Shown: positions 8,843-20,800 of the stretch, piece after piece | Layout: each line of letters opens with the position of its first letter | Numbering within the stretch: the stretch's first letter is position 1 | Origin: CAZDKK01 sp964603725 | GTDB taxonomy: Bacteria > Eisenbacteria > RBG-16-71-46 > CAIMUX01 > WJJG01 | NCBI GenBank assembly: GCA_964603725.1 | Contig: CAZRWW010000010.1 | Location: forward strand, 37,426 to 101,425 | DNA length: 64,000 bases | Direction: 5' to 3' | Program-made: the position numbers and the translations under genes | The notes under the pieces: generated by a model | The model's database searches: none | What the model was told of the DNA's origin: nothing | The model's input: only the letters and a program-made list of their open reading frames with translations

Positions 8843-10231
8843 ATGTCGGGCGACGCCACGATCCTGATCATCGACGACGATGACTCCGTCACGGCGTCAC
8901 TGAGCCTCTTGCTCAAGCAGGCGGGCTATCGCTCGGTGGCGGCGGCGGCCCCCGAGGACGCGGTCGCGCAGCTCGAGCGCCATCCGATCACCCTGGTGCT
9001 CCAGGACATGAACTTCTCCCGGGCGACGACCGGTGAGGAAGGCCTGGCGCTGCTGCGGCGGATCAAGGCGCTGCGCCCCGAGTTGCCGGTCGTGCTCATC
9101 ACCGCCTGGGGGTCGATCGAGCTGGCCGTGGCGGGGATGAAGGCCGGCGCCGCGGACTTCGTCACCAAGCCCTGGAACAACCAACACCTGCTGCAGGCGA
9201 TCGAGACCGCCCTGGGGCTCGCAGCCACGCGCGCGGGGGCGGAGGCGGGCGGACGACCAACCCGGAGCGATCTCGATGAGCGCTACGACCTGGCCGACGT
9301 GATCGGCGAGGACCCGCGCTTCCTCGAGGTGCTGGAGCTGGCCTGCCGCGTGAGCGCGACGGACGCCTCGGTGCTCATTACCGGCGACAGCGGCACCGGC
9401 AAGGAGGTCGTCGCGGCGGCCATCCACCGCAACAGCCGGCGTCGCGATGGGCCGTTCGTCAAGGTGAACCTGAGCGCGATCCCCACGTCGCTCTTCGAGA
9501 GCGAGATGTTCGGGCATGTGCGCGGGGCCTTCACCGACGCAGTGCGTGATCGCGAGGGGCGTTTCGCGGCGGCGGACGGCGGCACGATTCTGCTCGACGA
9601 GATCGGCGACCTCGATCTGCGCTCCCAGGTCAAGCTGTTGCGCGTGCTCCAGGATCGCACGTTCGAGATCCTCGGCTCGAGCCGCGCTCGGCGGATCGAG
9701 GTGCGCGTGATCTCCTCGACCAACCGCGATTTGCAGGCGGCCGTCGCGCGCGGCGAGTTCCGCGAGGACCTCTTCTACCGCATCAACCTGATCTCGCTGC
9801 GCCTGCCGCCCCTGGCCGAGCGGCGCGGCGACATCGCGCTCCTCGCCCGGCGTTTCCTGGCGGCGTTGGCGGTCAAGCACGACCGGCCGCCGGCAACGCT
9901 GAGCGCCGGCGCGCTCGCCTGGCTGCAGCGGCGGGAGTGGCCGGGCAACGTCCGCCAGCTCATGCACCTGATCGAGCGGACGCTCCTGCTCAGCGCGACG
10001 GCGCAGCTCGAGGCGGGCGACTTTGAGCGGGTTGCCCGCATGGAAGGGCCCGAGACCGAGGAGGACGGCCTGCCCGCGGTCGGCGGCATGACCCTGACCG
10101 AGCTGGAGAGGGCGATGATCGTCAAGAGCCTGGCGTATCACGGCGGCAACCTGAGTCGGGTGGCCGAGTCGCTCGGCATGAGCCGGGCCGCGCTCTACCG
10201 CCGCCTCGAGAAGTACGGGATCAAGCCGTGA
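8843..10231 (+). CDS. Sigma-54-dependent response regulator (NtrC family)
   Basis: 462 residues. The receiver domain (about 5-120) has the acidic cluster IIDDDD, phospho-acceptor Asp55 and Lys109 (FVTKPW). The AAA+ domain (about 155-385) has Walker A GDSGTGKE at 181-188 and Walker B ILLDEIGDL near 249. The sigma-54 contact loop reads GAFTDA rather than GAFTGA, a variant seen in many family members. A Fis-type helix-turn-helix at about 435-458 (NLSRVAESLGMSRAALYRRLEKYG) binds DNA. The last 4 bases overlap the kinase gene, its likely partner. The candidate sigma-54 promoter at 4299 makes autoregulation of this operon likely. Confidence 0.95.
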   Translation: MSGDATILIIDDDDSVTASLSLLLKQAGYRSVAAAAPEDAVAQLERHPITLVLQDMNFSRATTGEEGLALLRRIKALRPELPVVLITAWGSIELAVAGMKAGAADFVTKPWNNQHLLQAIETALGLAATRAGAEAGGRPTRSDLDERYDLADVIGEDPRFLEVLELACRVSATDASVLITGDSGTGKEVVAAAIHRNSRRRDGPFVKVNLSAIPTSLFESEMFGHVRGAFTDAVRDREGRFAAADGGTILLDEIGDLDLRSQVKLLRVLQDRTFEILGSSRARRIEVRVISSTNRDLQAAVARGEFREDLFYRINLISLRLPPLAERRGDIALLARRFLAALAVKHDRPPATLSAGALAWLQRREWPGNVRQLMHLIERTLLLSATAQLEAGDFERVARMEGPETEEDGLPAVGGMTLTELERAMIVKSLAYHGGNLSRVAESLGMSRAALYRRLEKYGIKP

Positions 10232-11580
10232 GCCTGAGCTTGCGCCGCCGGTTCTACCTCTACCTGATCGCGGTGCACCTACTGATCGCGGTCGTGGCCG
10301 GGCTGGTCCTGCGGACGACCACGGTCTGGCTGGTCGCGGCGGAGGGGATCTTCGGGCTGTCGCTGGTGATCGGCCTGCTGCTCGTGCGCTCGCTCTTTGC
10401 GCCCGTCGACCTCATTCGCGCCGGCGCCGAGTTCATCCGCGAACAGGACTTTACCACACGCTTCACCGAGACCGGTCCGCCGGAGCTGGTCGATTTGATC
10501 CGGGTGTACAACCGCATGATGGACCAGCTTCGCCAGGAACGCATTCACAACCGCGAGCAGGAGCATTTCGTGCGCGAGGTGCTCGCGAATTCGCCCCTGG
10601 GCGTGGTGACCCTCGACCTCGACGGCCGCATCGCGTCGGCGAATCCCGGCTCCGAGCAGCTTCTGGGCCGGACGCGGGCCGAGCTGATCGGGCAAACGCT
10701 GGGAGAGGTGGGCACGCCCTTCGCCGCCCAGCTCGATCGGATCGGACCCGGCGAGACCCGGGTCCTGCGGCTGCAAGGGCGGCGGCGAGTGAAGTGCCAG
10801 AGACTGTCTTACCTGGAGCGAGGGTTTCACAGGCCCTTCTTGCTCCTGGAAGAGCTGACGGAGGAGCTGCATCGCAGCGAGAAGGCGGCGTACGGCAAAC
10901 TCATCCGCATGATGTCCCACGAGGTGAACAATACCGTGGGCGCGGTCAACTCGCTGCTGCAGTCCTGCCAGGGGTACCGGGGCCAGCTACGGGCGGCCGA
11001 CGCGGAGGACTACGGTCGCGCGCTCGAGGTTGCCATCGCACGCAACAACCGCATGAACGAGTTCATGCGGGGCTTCGCGGAGGTGGTGCGCCTGCCGGCC
11101 CCGCGGCGCGAGCCCTGCGACGTGACGGGGCTGCTGCGCGATGTGGCGCGGCTGCTGCACGCGCAGTGCGAGCGGCGGGGGATCGCCTGGCGGTGGGAGA
11201 TCCTGGACGAGCCCGGTCGCATCGACATGGATCCGGCGCAGATGGAGCAGGCGTTCCTCAACATCGTTCAGAACGCGATCGAGGCGATCGCGCCGGTCAC
11301 GGAGGCAGCGGCCACGGAGGCAGCACCCGCGGCGGCGAAGGGGGTCATCACCGTGCGGATCGCGCGGGAGCGCGGGCGCGTGTCGGTGGCAGTGCATGAC
11401 ACGGGGCCCGGCATTCGCCCCGAGGCGCGCGAGCACCTCTTCACGCCGTTCTTCACCACCAAGGCCGGCGGCCGGGGGATCGGGCTCACGCTGGTGCAGG
11501 AGATCCTGCTGGCGCATGGCTTCGAATTCGCCCTGCATGATGCGCCGGGGGGCGGGACGGAATTCGTCATCACCTTCTAG
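10228..11580 (+). CDS. Sensor histidine kinase (NtrY-like, HAMP-PAS)
   Basis: 450 residues. Two membrane helices (about 10-29 and 33-54) have almost no periplasmic loop between them, so it probably senses a membrane or cytoplasmic signal. Then HAMP (about 52-105), PAS (about 112-205), the dimerisation domain with His231 in MMSHEVNN, and the ATPase domain with N-box IVQNAIE near 346, G1 DTGPGI at 391-396, F-box FTPFFTTK and G2 GGRGIGL. The GTG start overlaps the regulator stop (GTGA). Pairing with the upstream regulator and with a MacAB-type exporter suggests control of cell-envelope efflux. Confidence 0.93.
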   Translation: MSLSLRRRFYLYLIAVHLLIAVVAGLVLRTTTVWLVAAEGIFGLSLVIGLLLVRSLFAPVDLIRAGAEFIREQDFTTRFTETGPPELVDLIRVYNRMMDQLRQERIHNREQEHFVREVLANSPLGVVTLDLDGRIASANPGSEQLLGRTRAELIGQTLGEVGTPFAAQLDRIGPGETRVLRLQGRRRVKCQRLSYLERGFHRPFLLLEELTEELHRSEKAAYGKLIRMMSHEVNNTVGAVNSLLQSCQGYRGQLRAADAEDYGRALEVAIARNNRMNEFMRGFAEVVRLPAPRREPCDVTGLLRDVARLLHAQCERRGIAWRWEILDEPGRIDMDPAQMEQAFLNIVQNAIEAIAPVTEAAATEAAPAAAKGVITVRIARERGRVSVAVHDTGPGIRPEAREHLFTPFFTTKAGGRGIGLTLVQEILLAHGFEFALHDAPGGGTEFVITF

Positions 11581-11804
11581 CGGGCGACACCGCGGAGACC
11601 GCGAGGAAGCAGCCGCGGGCGGCGGGCCGCAACGGCTTGCTCGATAACGGATTACGCCTGTCGACGCGGCCTCGGGTGTTCAGCTGGCCCCTCAAGCCTG
11701 CCAGGACGCGTGCCGATAAACGAACCAAGGCGCACGGGCAGCCAACGCTCTTCAGCAGCTAATGTTGCCGGCCAGTCCCGTTGGCGCATCCCCCTCTGGA
11801 CGGG

Positions 11805-14800
11805 ATGCGGACGGACCGATTTGTGCGCCGTTGCACCCAGGGGCACAGCACCGTGGCCAGGACACCTGTGGCAACAGCGCGTGGGCGCGCGGGCGCGTGG
11901 GTCGGCCTCTGCCTGGCGAGCGGGCTGCTGTCCCCGGGCCAGATCCGGGCCGCGGCGATCGCGCTCCTCCTGCTGGCTGTCCTCGGCCACCCGGCGCTGG
12001 CCGTCGACCGGGTCTGGGACGGCGAGGGGCTGACCACCGCCTGGTCTAACAACCTCAACTGGTCGGGCGACACCGTGCCGGGCGCGGCCGACGTCGCCAT
12101 CTTCGACGCGACGAGCTCCAAGGACGCGGTCATCACCGCCAACATCAACGTGGCCGGCGTCTCCATCCGCGCCGGCTACGGCGGCACGATCACGCAGAAC
12201 GCGGGCCGGTCCATCACGGTCGGAGCAGCAGGTTTCGATCAGGCCGCCGGGACCTTCGCCGGCGGCACGAGCACGATCGACATCAACGGGCCGTGGACGC
12301 TCTCGGGCGGCAGCTTCACCGCGACCAGCGGCACGCTGGCGGTCAGCGGCAACCTCACCGTGAGCGGCGGGAGCTTCTCGCCCGGCGCCGGCACCGCGCA
12401 GTTCGACGGCACCCAGACGATCGCTGCCGACGGCGTGGTCTTCAACAAGGTCACCATCACCTCGGCCAGCACCCACACGATCACCCCGGGCACCACGATC
12501 ACGGCCGCGGGCACGCTCACGCTGAGCAACGGCTACATCTCCGGCGGAACCCTGGCGGCGCAGGCGGCGATTTCCCAGGTTTCAGGCTTTGACGGCGGGA
12601 CCGGCACCCTGCTCATCAACGGCGCCGGGGACCAGACCTTCACGGGCGCCAGCACCACCACGACCGGAACCCTGCCCGACGTCGTGATCGACAAGCCCGG
12701 GGGCGTCCTCACCCTGGCGGGGACAATCCGCACGACCAACGACTGGACCTACGTCGGGGGCGCACTGGATCCCGGCACCAGCCTGCTCGTCTTCGGCGGC
12801 ACGCTGGCCGTCAGCGGCTCGCACACGCTCAAGCTGGTCCAGATCCGCGGCGCCACCACCGTGGCCGCGGGCACGACGCTCACGGTCGACAGCACGCTGA
12901 CCATGCCCTCGGCGGTCGCCTTTGCCGTGAACGGCGGCGTCATCGTCAACCGCACCCTCACCCTGACGGACGGCTCGATCGCCGGCAGCGGCGCCGTGGA
13001 GGCGCGGGCCGATATCGCCCACGCCGCCACCTTTGACGGGGGCCTGGGGACCCTGCTCATCAACGGCCCGGGCGACCAGCTCTTCACGAGCGCGAGCACG
13101 ACGACGACCGGCGACTTGCCGCATATCCGGATCGACAAACCGGGCGGCACGCTCAGCCTGGCGGGAACGCTGCGCCTCGTGACCGCCGACTGGACCTATA
13201 TGGCCGGCAACCTGGCGACGGCCGGCAGCGCCCTCGTCTTCGAGGGAACGGTGAACATCAGCGGCTCGCATGCTCTGGATCTGGTGACATTCCGGGGAAC
13301 GGGGGCGAAGACCCTGGCGGCCGGCACGAACCTCACCGTGACCGGGGACCTGACCTTGACGGACGGCTCGATCGCCGGGGAGGGTGAAGTGGCGGCGCAG
13401 GCGAACATCGCCCAGGCCGCCGCCTTCGATGGCGGCGACGGGACGCTGCGTATCTGTGGCGCCGGTGATCAAACGCTCACCGGGGCGTGCACGGCCACGA
13501 CGGGCGCCCTGCCCGATGTCGTGATCGACAAGCCCGGGGGCACCCTCACCCTGGCGGGGACGATCCGCACCATCAACGACTGGAGCTATCTCGCGGGGAC
13601 GCTGGATGCCGGCGCCAGCACGATAGTCTTCGGCGGCACGCTGGCGGTGACCGGCTCGCACGAGCTGACCCTGGTCGAGATCCGGGGCGCCGCCACGGTG
13701 GCCGCGGGCACAACGCTGACCGTCAAGAACACGCTCACCATGCCCTCCGCGGTGGCCTTCACCGTGGACGGCAGCGTCATCGCCACCAGCACGCTCATCC
13801 TGACCGACGGTTCGATCGCCGGCGTCGGCGCCGTGGAGGCGCGGGCCGACATCACCCACGCCGCCACCTTCGACGGCGGCCTGGGGACGCTGCTCATCAA
13901 CGGCACGGGCGACCAGACCTTCACGAGCGCGAGCACCACCACAACCGGCGACTTGCCGCACATCCGGATCGACAAGCCGGCGGGCACGCTCAGCTTGGTG
14001 GGGACGCTGCGCATCGTTGCCGCCGACTGGACCTACGTGGCCGGAGGTCTGGCGCCGGGCGCCAGCCGCGTCATCTTCGACGGCACGGTCAACATCAGCG
14101 GATCGCAGACCTTGAACCTGGTGACGTTACAGGGGATCGGCGCGAAGACCCTGGGCCCGGGAACGATCCTCACCGTGCCGAACACGCTGACCCTGACCGG
14201 TGGCTCGATTGACGGAGAGGGCGAAGTCCGCGCCCAGGCGGGCATCACCCAGGCCGCCGCCTTCGACGGGGGCGCCGGCACGTTGCGCATCTGCGGCGCC
14301 GGCGACCAAACCCTCACGGGCGCCAGCACGAGCACGACCGGATCGCTCTGCGACCTGGTGATCGAGAAGCCATCCGGCACGCTCACCCTGGCGGGGACGA
14401 TCCGCACGACCAACGACTGGACCTACAGCGCCGGCGCGGTGGCCTTGGGGACGTCGGCGGTGATCTTCGCCGGGAACGCGGTCGTCACCGGAACGCAGAC
14501 GCTGCGGGCGGTGCAGGTCCGCGGCGATGTGACCGTCCCGGCGGGCACGACGCTCACGGTGAACAACGGCCTGACGGTGAACACGGCCGGCGCGTTGACG
14601 GTCGATGGGGTGGCGATCTCGACCAGCACCCTCACCCTGACGAACGGCGCGATCAACGGCCCCGGCCGGGTCGAGGCCCGCGCCAACATCACCCAGTCCG
14701 CCGATTTCGACGGTGGCGCGGGGACCCTGCGAATCAACGGCACCGGCGATCAAACCTTCACCGGCAGCGCCACCCTCACTGAGGGGAGCCTGCCGGTTGT

Positions 14801-17800
14801 CGAAATCGCCAAGCCATCCAACACCCTCACACTGGCAGGCACGATTCGCGTGCAGGGATCCGCCTGGCGGCGCCTGTCGGGGACCGTCGCGTCCGGAACA
14901 AGCAGGCTTGTGCTGTCAAGCGGCGCGACAGTATCCGGATCCCATCAGCTGTACAACCTCGACCTCGAGGGCGACGGGGTCAAGACCGTCGAGGCGGGGA
15001 CGACGCTGACCGCGACGCGAACCCTGACCCTCGGCGGCGGAACCATCGATGGCGGCGCGCTGGTGGCCACCGGCGACGTGGTCCAGCTCCCGGCCTTTCT
15101 CGGGGGCACGACCCTCCTCACCATCTCAGGCGCCGCGGCGCAGACCTTGACCGGGGGCGGCAGTCTGACCGAGGGCTCGTTGCCGTCCCTCACGATTCTC
15201 AAGACCGGCGGCGCACTGACCCTGAGCGGGATCATCCGCACCGAGCGCGACTGGACCTATGGCTCGGGCGCGGTGAACGCCGACACCAGCCTGGTCGTTC
15301 TGGGAGGGACCGTCAATCTCGCAGCCGCCGGCATGGCCTTCAACGACCTGCGCCTGGATGCAACGGCGGTGACGCTCGCCACGGCGCTCGACGTCGACGA
15401 CGACTTCGCCCTGTGCGACGGGGTGTTGGTCACGGCCGGGAATGCCGTGATGATCGGCGGGGACTGGTCCCAGACGGGCGGCACGCTCGTCCCGGGCGCC
15501 GCGGCCGTCACCTTCAACGGCGGTCTCGATGCCGAGATCGCCTCGGCCGGTCTCGGGGCGGGGGCTCGATTCTCCGATCTGATCATCCAGAAGTCGGGTG
15601 GGGCCGCCGTCAGAGCGCTCGACGACCTCTGCGTGGGCGGGGACCTGCGCCTGACGACCGGGCGGCTCGACGGGGCGGACCGCAGGATCGTCCTGGCGGG
15701 AGACTGGCTCAACGATGCCGGGCCGAGCGCGTTCGCGGCCGGGACGGGCGCGGTCGAGCTGAACGGCGGGGGCCAGCTGATTGGCGGCGCGCACCCGACG
15801 ACGTTTCACGCCCTCGCGCTCGGCGGCAGCGGCGCCAAGAGCGCCGCGCGGGATCTTGCCGTCGTCGATCTGACCCTGGACCAGGACTTGCTCATTGCGC
15901 CCCACCTGCTGCGCATTTCCGGCGAGACGGCCGGCTCCGCCGACGTGGTCGGCACGGTCCGCCGGACCGTCAGCGGCGACGGCCCGTTCAGCCTCGGCAG
16001 TGCCCACACGACGATCACGTTTGACGGTGTGGGGACGAACCCCGACTCGCTCGATGTGACCTTGACGCGCGGTGTCCCCCCGGTCGGTCTGCCCGATGCG
16101 GTCCGGCGCTACTACGATATCGCCGCTGCCGGCGGCGAGGGCTGGACGGCGACGCTGCGGCTGCATTACCGTCCCGACGAGCTGAACGGCAATGCCGAGG
16201 ACGGCCTGGCGGTCTGGAGGCTGGCCGGAGTCTGGGAGCGCCTCGGCCGATCGGGACACCACTACGACCAGAACTGGATCGAGCGCTCGGGCGTCGCCCA
16301 ATTCTCACGCTGGGCGCTGGCCTGCGGCTATCCGGATCACTTCGAGATCGATCCCATTCCCAGCCCGCAGACGGCCGGCGTGCCCTTCCCGCTCACCGTG
16401 ACGGCCGTCGACTCATCCGGCGTCCGGCTGGCGGAGTACACGGGCGACCTGTCCCTCGCCACGACGGCCGGCAGCATCACTCCGGCGATGATCACGATGA
16501 CCGCCGCGGACAGCGGGCGCATCTCGCACTCGGTGCGGGTCACCGAGGCGGGCGCCGACCAGATCATCCGCGCCGACGACGGCGAGGGGCACCTGGGGCA
16601 GAGCAATCCCTTCACGGTCGCGCCGAGTCCGCTCAGACACTTCTCGATCCGCCCCATCGCCAGCCCACAGACCGCCGGCGTCCCGTTCGGGGTCACGATC
16701 GCGGCCCTGGACTCCTTCGCGAACCGGATCACCACATTCGTGGGTACCCTGACCTTGACGGCATCGGCCGGCGGCGTCAGCGGCGGGCGCATCGACATGA
16801 CAGCGGCCGACAGCGGGCTCGTCACCCGGCAGATCATGGTGGGGCGAGCCGAGCACGACCTCGTGCTGACCGCCAGCGACGGCCACGGTCACGCCGGCGT
16901 CACCAATGCCTTCACGGTTCTGCCGGCGATCACCAGGCGCTTCGCGATCAGATCAATCCCCAGCCCGCAGACGGCTGGCGAGTTCTTCGATCTGGAGATC
17001 ACAGCGGAGGATGCTTACGGCAACGTCACGCCCGACTTCACCGGCGGCGTGGATCTCGCCACGAGCGCGGGATCGATCACGCCCAGGCGGGTGATCTTCA
17101 GCGTCACCGACTGGGGCCGACACATCGAACCCGCCTGCGTGACCCTGGCCGGGCTCGGTCACACGGTCAGCGCCTCCGACACGAGCGGCCATCGCGGCAC
17201 AAGCCGGCCGTTCGATGTCGCCGGCGCCCCACTTCATCACTATGACCTGGCCCCGATCGACAGCCCACAGACGGCCGGCGTCCCGTTCGAGATCGCCATC
17301 CGGGCGCTCGACCGCTTCGGGAACCTCTCGCCGGAAATCCCGGGGACGCTCGCCCTGGCCACCACGGCCGGGACGATCATCCCCGCGACCGCGAGGTTCA
17401 GCGCAGCCGACAGCGGCCGGCATCGCGAAGGCGTCACGGTCACGGCGGCCGGCACCGGGCGCACGATCGAGCTCGTCGACAGCCTCGGGCGGGCGGCGAC
17501 GAGCAACGCCTTCGACGTCCAGGCTGGCGGCGTGACACGGTTCGCCGTGAGGGCGATCCCGAGTCCGCAGACGGCGGGCGTGGCCTTCGACATCGCCCTG
17601 GAGGCGCTCGACGCCCAGGGCAATCTCGCCGTCGGCTTCGCCGGCGAGGTCGCGCTGGCGACCACGGCGGGGACGATCACGCCCGCCGCGGTAGTCTTCG
17701 CCCCGTCCGATCGCGGCACGCGCGCGCTGTCCGTTCAGGTCACCCAGGCCGGAATGGGGCACGTCATCGCGGCGACGGACGCTGCTGGTCACAGCGGAGT

Positions 17801-20800
17801 GAGTGGACCCTTCAGCGTCACGCCCGGCGTTCTGGCGCGCTTCGCGCTCGCCGATGTGGCTAGCCCGCAGGTCGCCGGCGCGGCCTTCGATCTCGTGCTC
17901 ACGGCCGAGGATTCCTGGGGCAACCGCGTGACGTCGTTTGCGGGCGATGTGGCCCTGGTCACCACCGCCGGGACCATCACCCCGGCGCTCGCTACCTTCG
18001 CCGGCGCCGACAGCGGGCGGCACAGCGCGGCGGTCTGGGTGACCCTGGCGGCCGATGGGCGGACGATCACCGCCAGCGACGGCGCCGGGCACTCGGGCGC
18101 GAGCGCGCCCTTCACGGTGACGGCCGGTCCGCCCGCTCGTCTCGCCTTCGTCCAACAGCCGGGGAACGGCCGCAGCGGCGCGCCGCTGAGCCCACAGCCG
18201 GTGGTCGCGCTCGAGGATCTCTTCGGCAACCGCACCAGCCAGGTGGTCGCTATCGTGACGATGGCCCTGGCCGGCGGGGCCGCGGGTCTGCCCGGCGGCA
18301 CGGCCACCGTGGTCACCGAAGACGGTGTGGCCGCCTTCCGTGACTTGCAGATCGATCGCGCGGGCGCGGGGCAGAGGTTGATCGCCAGCTCGCCCGACCT
18401 CGCGCCGGTTCTGAGCGCCGAGTTCGACGTCGAACCGGGTCCGGCCGCCAGGCTCATCTTCCTTGTACAACCCGGCGCCGGTGAGGGCGGCAGCGCGCTC
18501 GATCCCCAGCCTGTCCTCGCCGTGCACGATGCGGCGGGCAACCTGGCGGCCACCAGCACGGCCGTGATCCGTCTGGCCCTGGCGGACCCGCCGGTGCCGG
18601 CCGTCCTGTCGGGCTCGAGCAGCCGCGCCGCGAACGCCGGGGTGGCCGCCTTCGAGGACCTGAGCATCGACAGGTCCGCTTCCGGATACCGGCTCATGGC
18701 ATCCTCCGAGGGACTCGTGGAGGCGGTGAGCGAGCCTTTCACGGTGCGCGTGGGGCCGGAAGTTGCGCTGGTGTTCATCACCCAGCCGGGACCGGCGATC
18801 AGCGAACAGCCCCTCGCGCCGCAGCCCGTGGTCGAGATCCGCGACGCGGGAGGCAACCGCGCCACCGTCACGGTCGCCGTGACGGTGTCACTGGGTGACC
18901 ATCCCGCGGGCGCGACCCTGGAAGGATGCACGGTCGTGACCGCGACCGACGGGGTGGCGGCCTTCCCCGGCCTCATCATCGCGCGGGCCGCAGAAGGTTA
19001 TACGCTGCGGGCGGCCTCGCCCGGGCTGATGCCGGCGCTCAGCGCGTCCTTCGGCGTCGCCGCCGGCCCACCGGTCGAGTTGGTCTACATTGAGCAGCCC
19101 AGTCATGGCTTCGGCGGTGAGCCGCTGGAGCGTCAACCCGCCATCGGCATCGCCGACGAAGCGGGCAACCCGACGGCCGCTGATGGCGTGGAGGTCAGGC
19201 TCGGCCTGGAGGGCGGCGACCGGGCTGGACGGCTGCTGGGCGCAAGCGCAGCGCGTTCGCGCGTGGGGCTGGTTCGCTTTCACGGCCTGCGCATCGACCG
19301 AAAGGGTCGCGGGTATGTGCTGGCGGCGCGATCGGACGGCCTGCGCGAGACCGCGAGTGCGCCGTTCGAGATCATCCCCGGGCGGCCAGCGGCGATCACG
19401 GCGTTCGGAGGCGAGGATCAGCGCGGGACAGCGGGGCTGCCGCTGGCCGAGCCCCTGCTCGCGCGCCTGGCCGATGCCGGCGACAATCCGCTGGCCGGCG
19501 TTCGGGTCAGGTTCGCGGTGACCTCATCCCCACGCTGGTCGAGCGGGCAGGGACTGAGCGACCCGCTCGTGGCCACCGACTCCGCCGGTGTGGCCGCGGT
19601 CCGGCTCACGCTCGGGAGCCACGCCGGCGCCTATCAGGTGACGGCCACATCCCCCGACCTGCCCGGCCACGCGGTGGTCTTCTCGGCGAGCGCCCGTGAG
19701 CCGGACGGCACCGGCGCGGTCACCATCGTGCCCATGGAGGTCTTCGCCGGCGCCGACGTGGACATCGCCTTCACGCTCCAGGCCGACGAGCGCGCCACCA
19801 ACACGGAGGTGGCGATCGAATGGCCGATCGCATGGCGCTGGTCGGGTCGAGCCGCGGACCTCGAGCTGAGCGGCGACGGGTTCCTGGGCGCGCAGAGCTC
19901 CGTCTCCGGGAGCGGATCGGCGCACGATCCGTTCGTCCTGACCGTGACCCGCGCGCGCGTGGCGCCGCGGCGATTGGGGACTCTGACGGTGCGCGCCACG
20001 ACGGCGCCCGAGGAGACCCGTGGCTTCGACTTCCGGGTCTCGACCGCCTCGCATTCGGGCTGTCTGACGCCGCTGGCGCACCAGCCCTCAGTCCAGGTGG
20101 GCCCACTCGTCGCGGGCGACGCCACCCTGGATGGGTTGGTGGACCTGCTCGATCTGCTGTCGCTGAGCGATTTCATCCAGGGACGGGGCGGCGACCTGGG
20201 CACGGCGCAGCGGCGCGCGGCGGACGTCTTCCCCGCGCATGCGGCCGCGCCGCGCGCGGGGCCGCCCGACGGGCGGCTGGAGCGCGCCGACATCGAGCTG
20301 CTCGAGCGCGCGATCCTGAACCAGGTCTGGGACGATGGGCTGGCGCTCGGCCGCGGCGGAGCACCGGCTCCGCCCGGCGTGAGCGGCGAAGCGATGCGAG
20401 CGGGCGGCGAAGCGATGCGAGCGGGCGGCGAAGCGATGCCAGCGGGCGGCGGCGACTTCTCGGCGGCCGGCGGGGATCTCACCCTGATCGCCGAGGCGGC
20501 CGCCGGCGGCGCGACCGCCCTGCGCATGACCAACGGGGTGCCCGTGCGCGGCATCCAGATCGATCTGCGGCCGCAAGCGGGTGGGCCGCTGGAGCTGCGC
20601 TGTCGCGGCTTCGATCGCGTCGACGGCTTCCGCCTGGTGTCCGCGATCGCTCATGGAGAGCATCGCATCCTGCTGTGGAGCCCCGGTGACGCCCTGATCG
20701 CGTCCGGGGCGGGCCACGTCCTCTGGGTCGACGCGACCCCGTCGTTGTACAACTTCGCGGCCTCGAGCGCTGTCGGCGCCGCCGCCGACAATCGCCCGCT

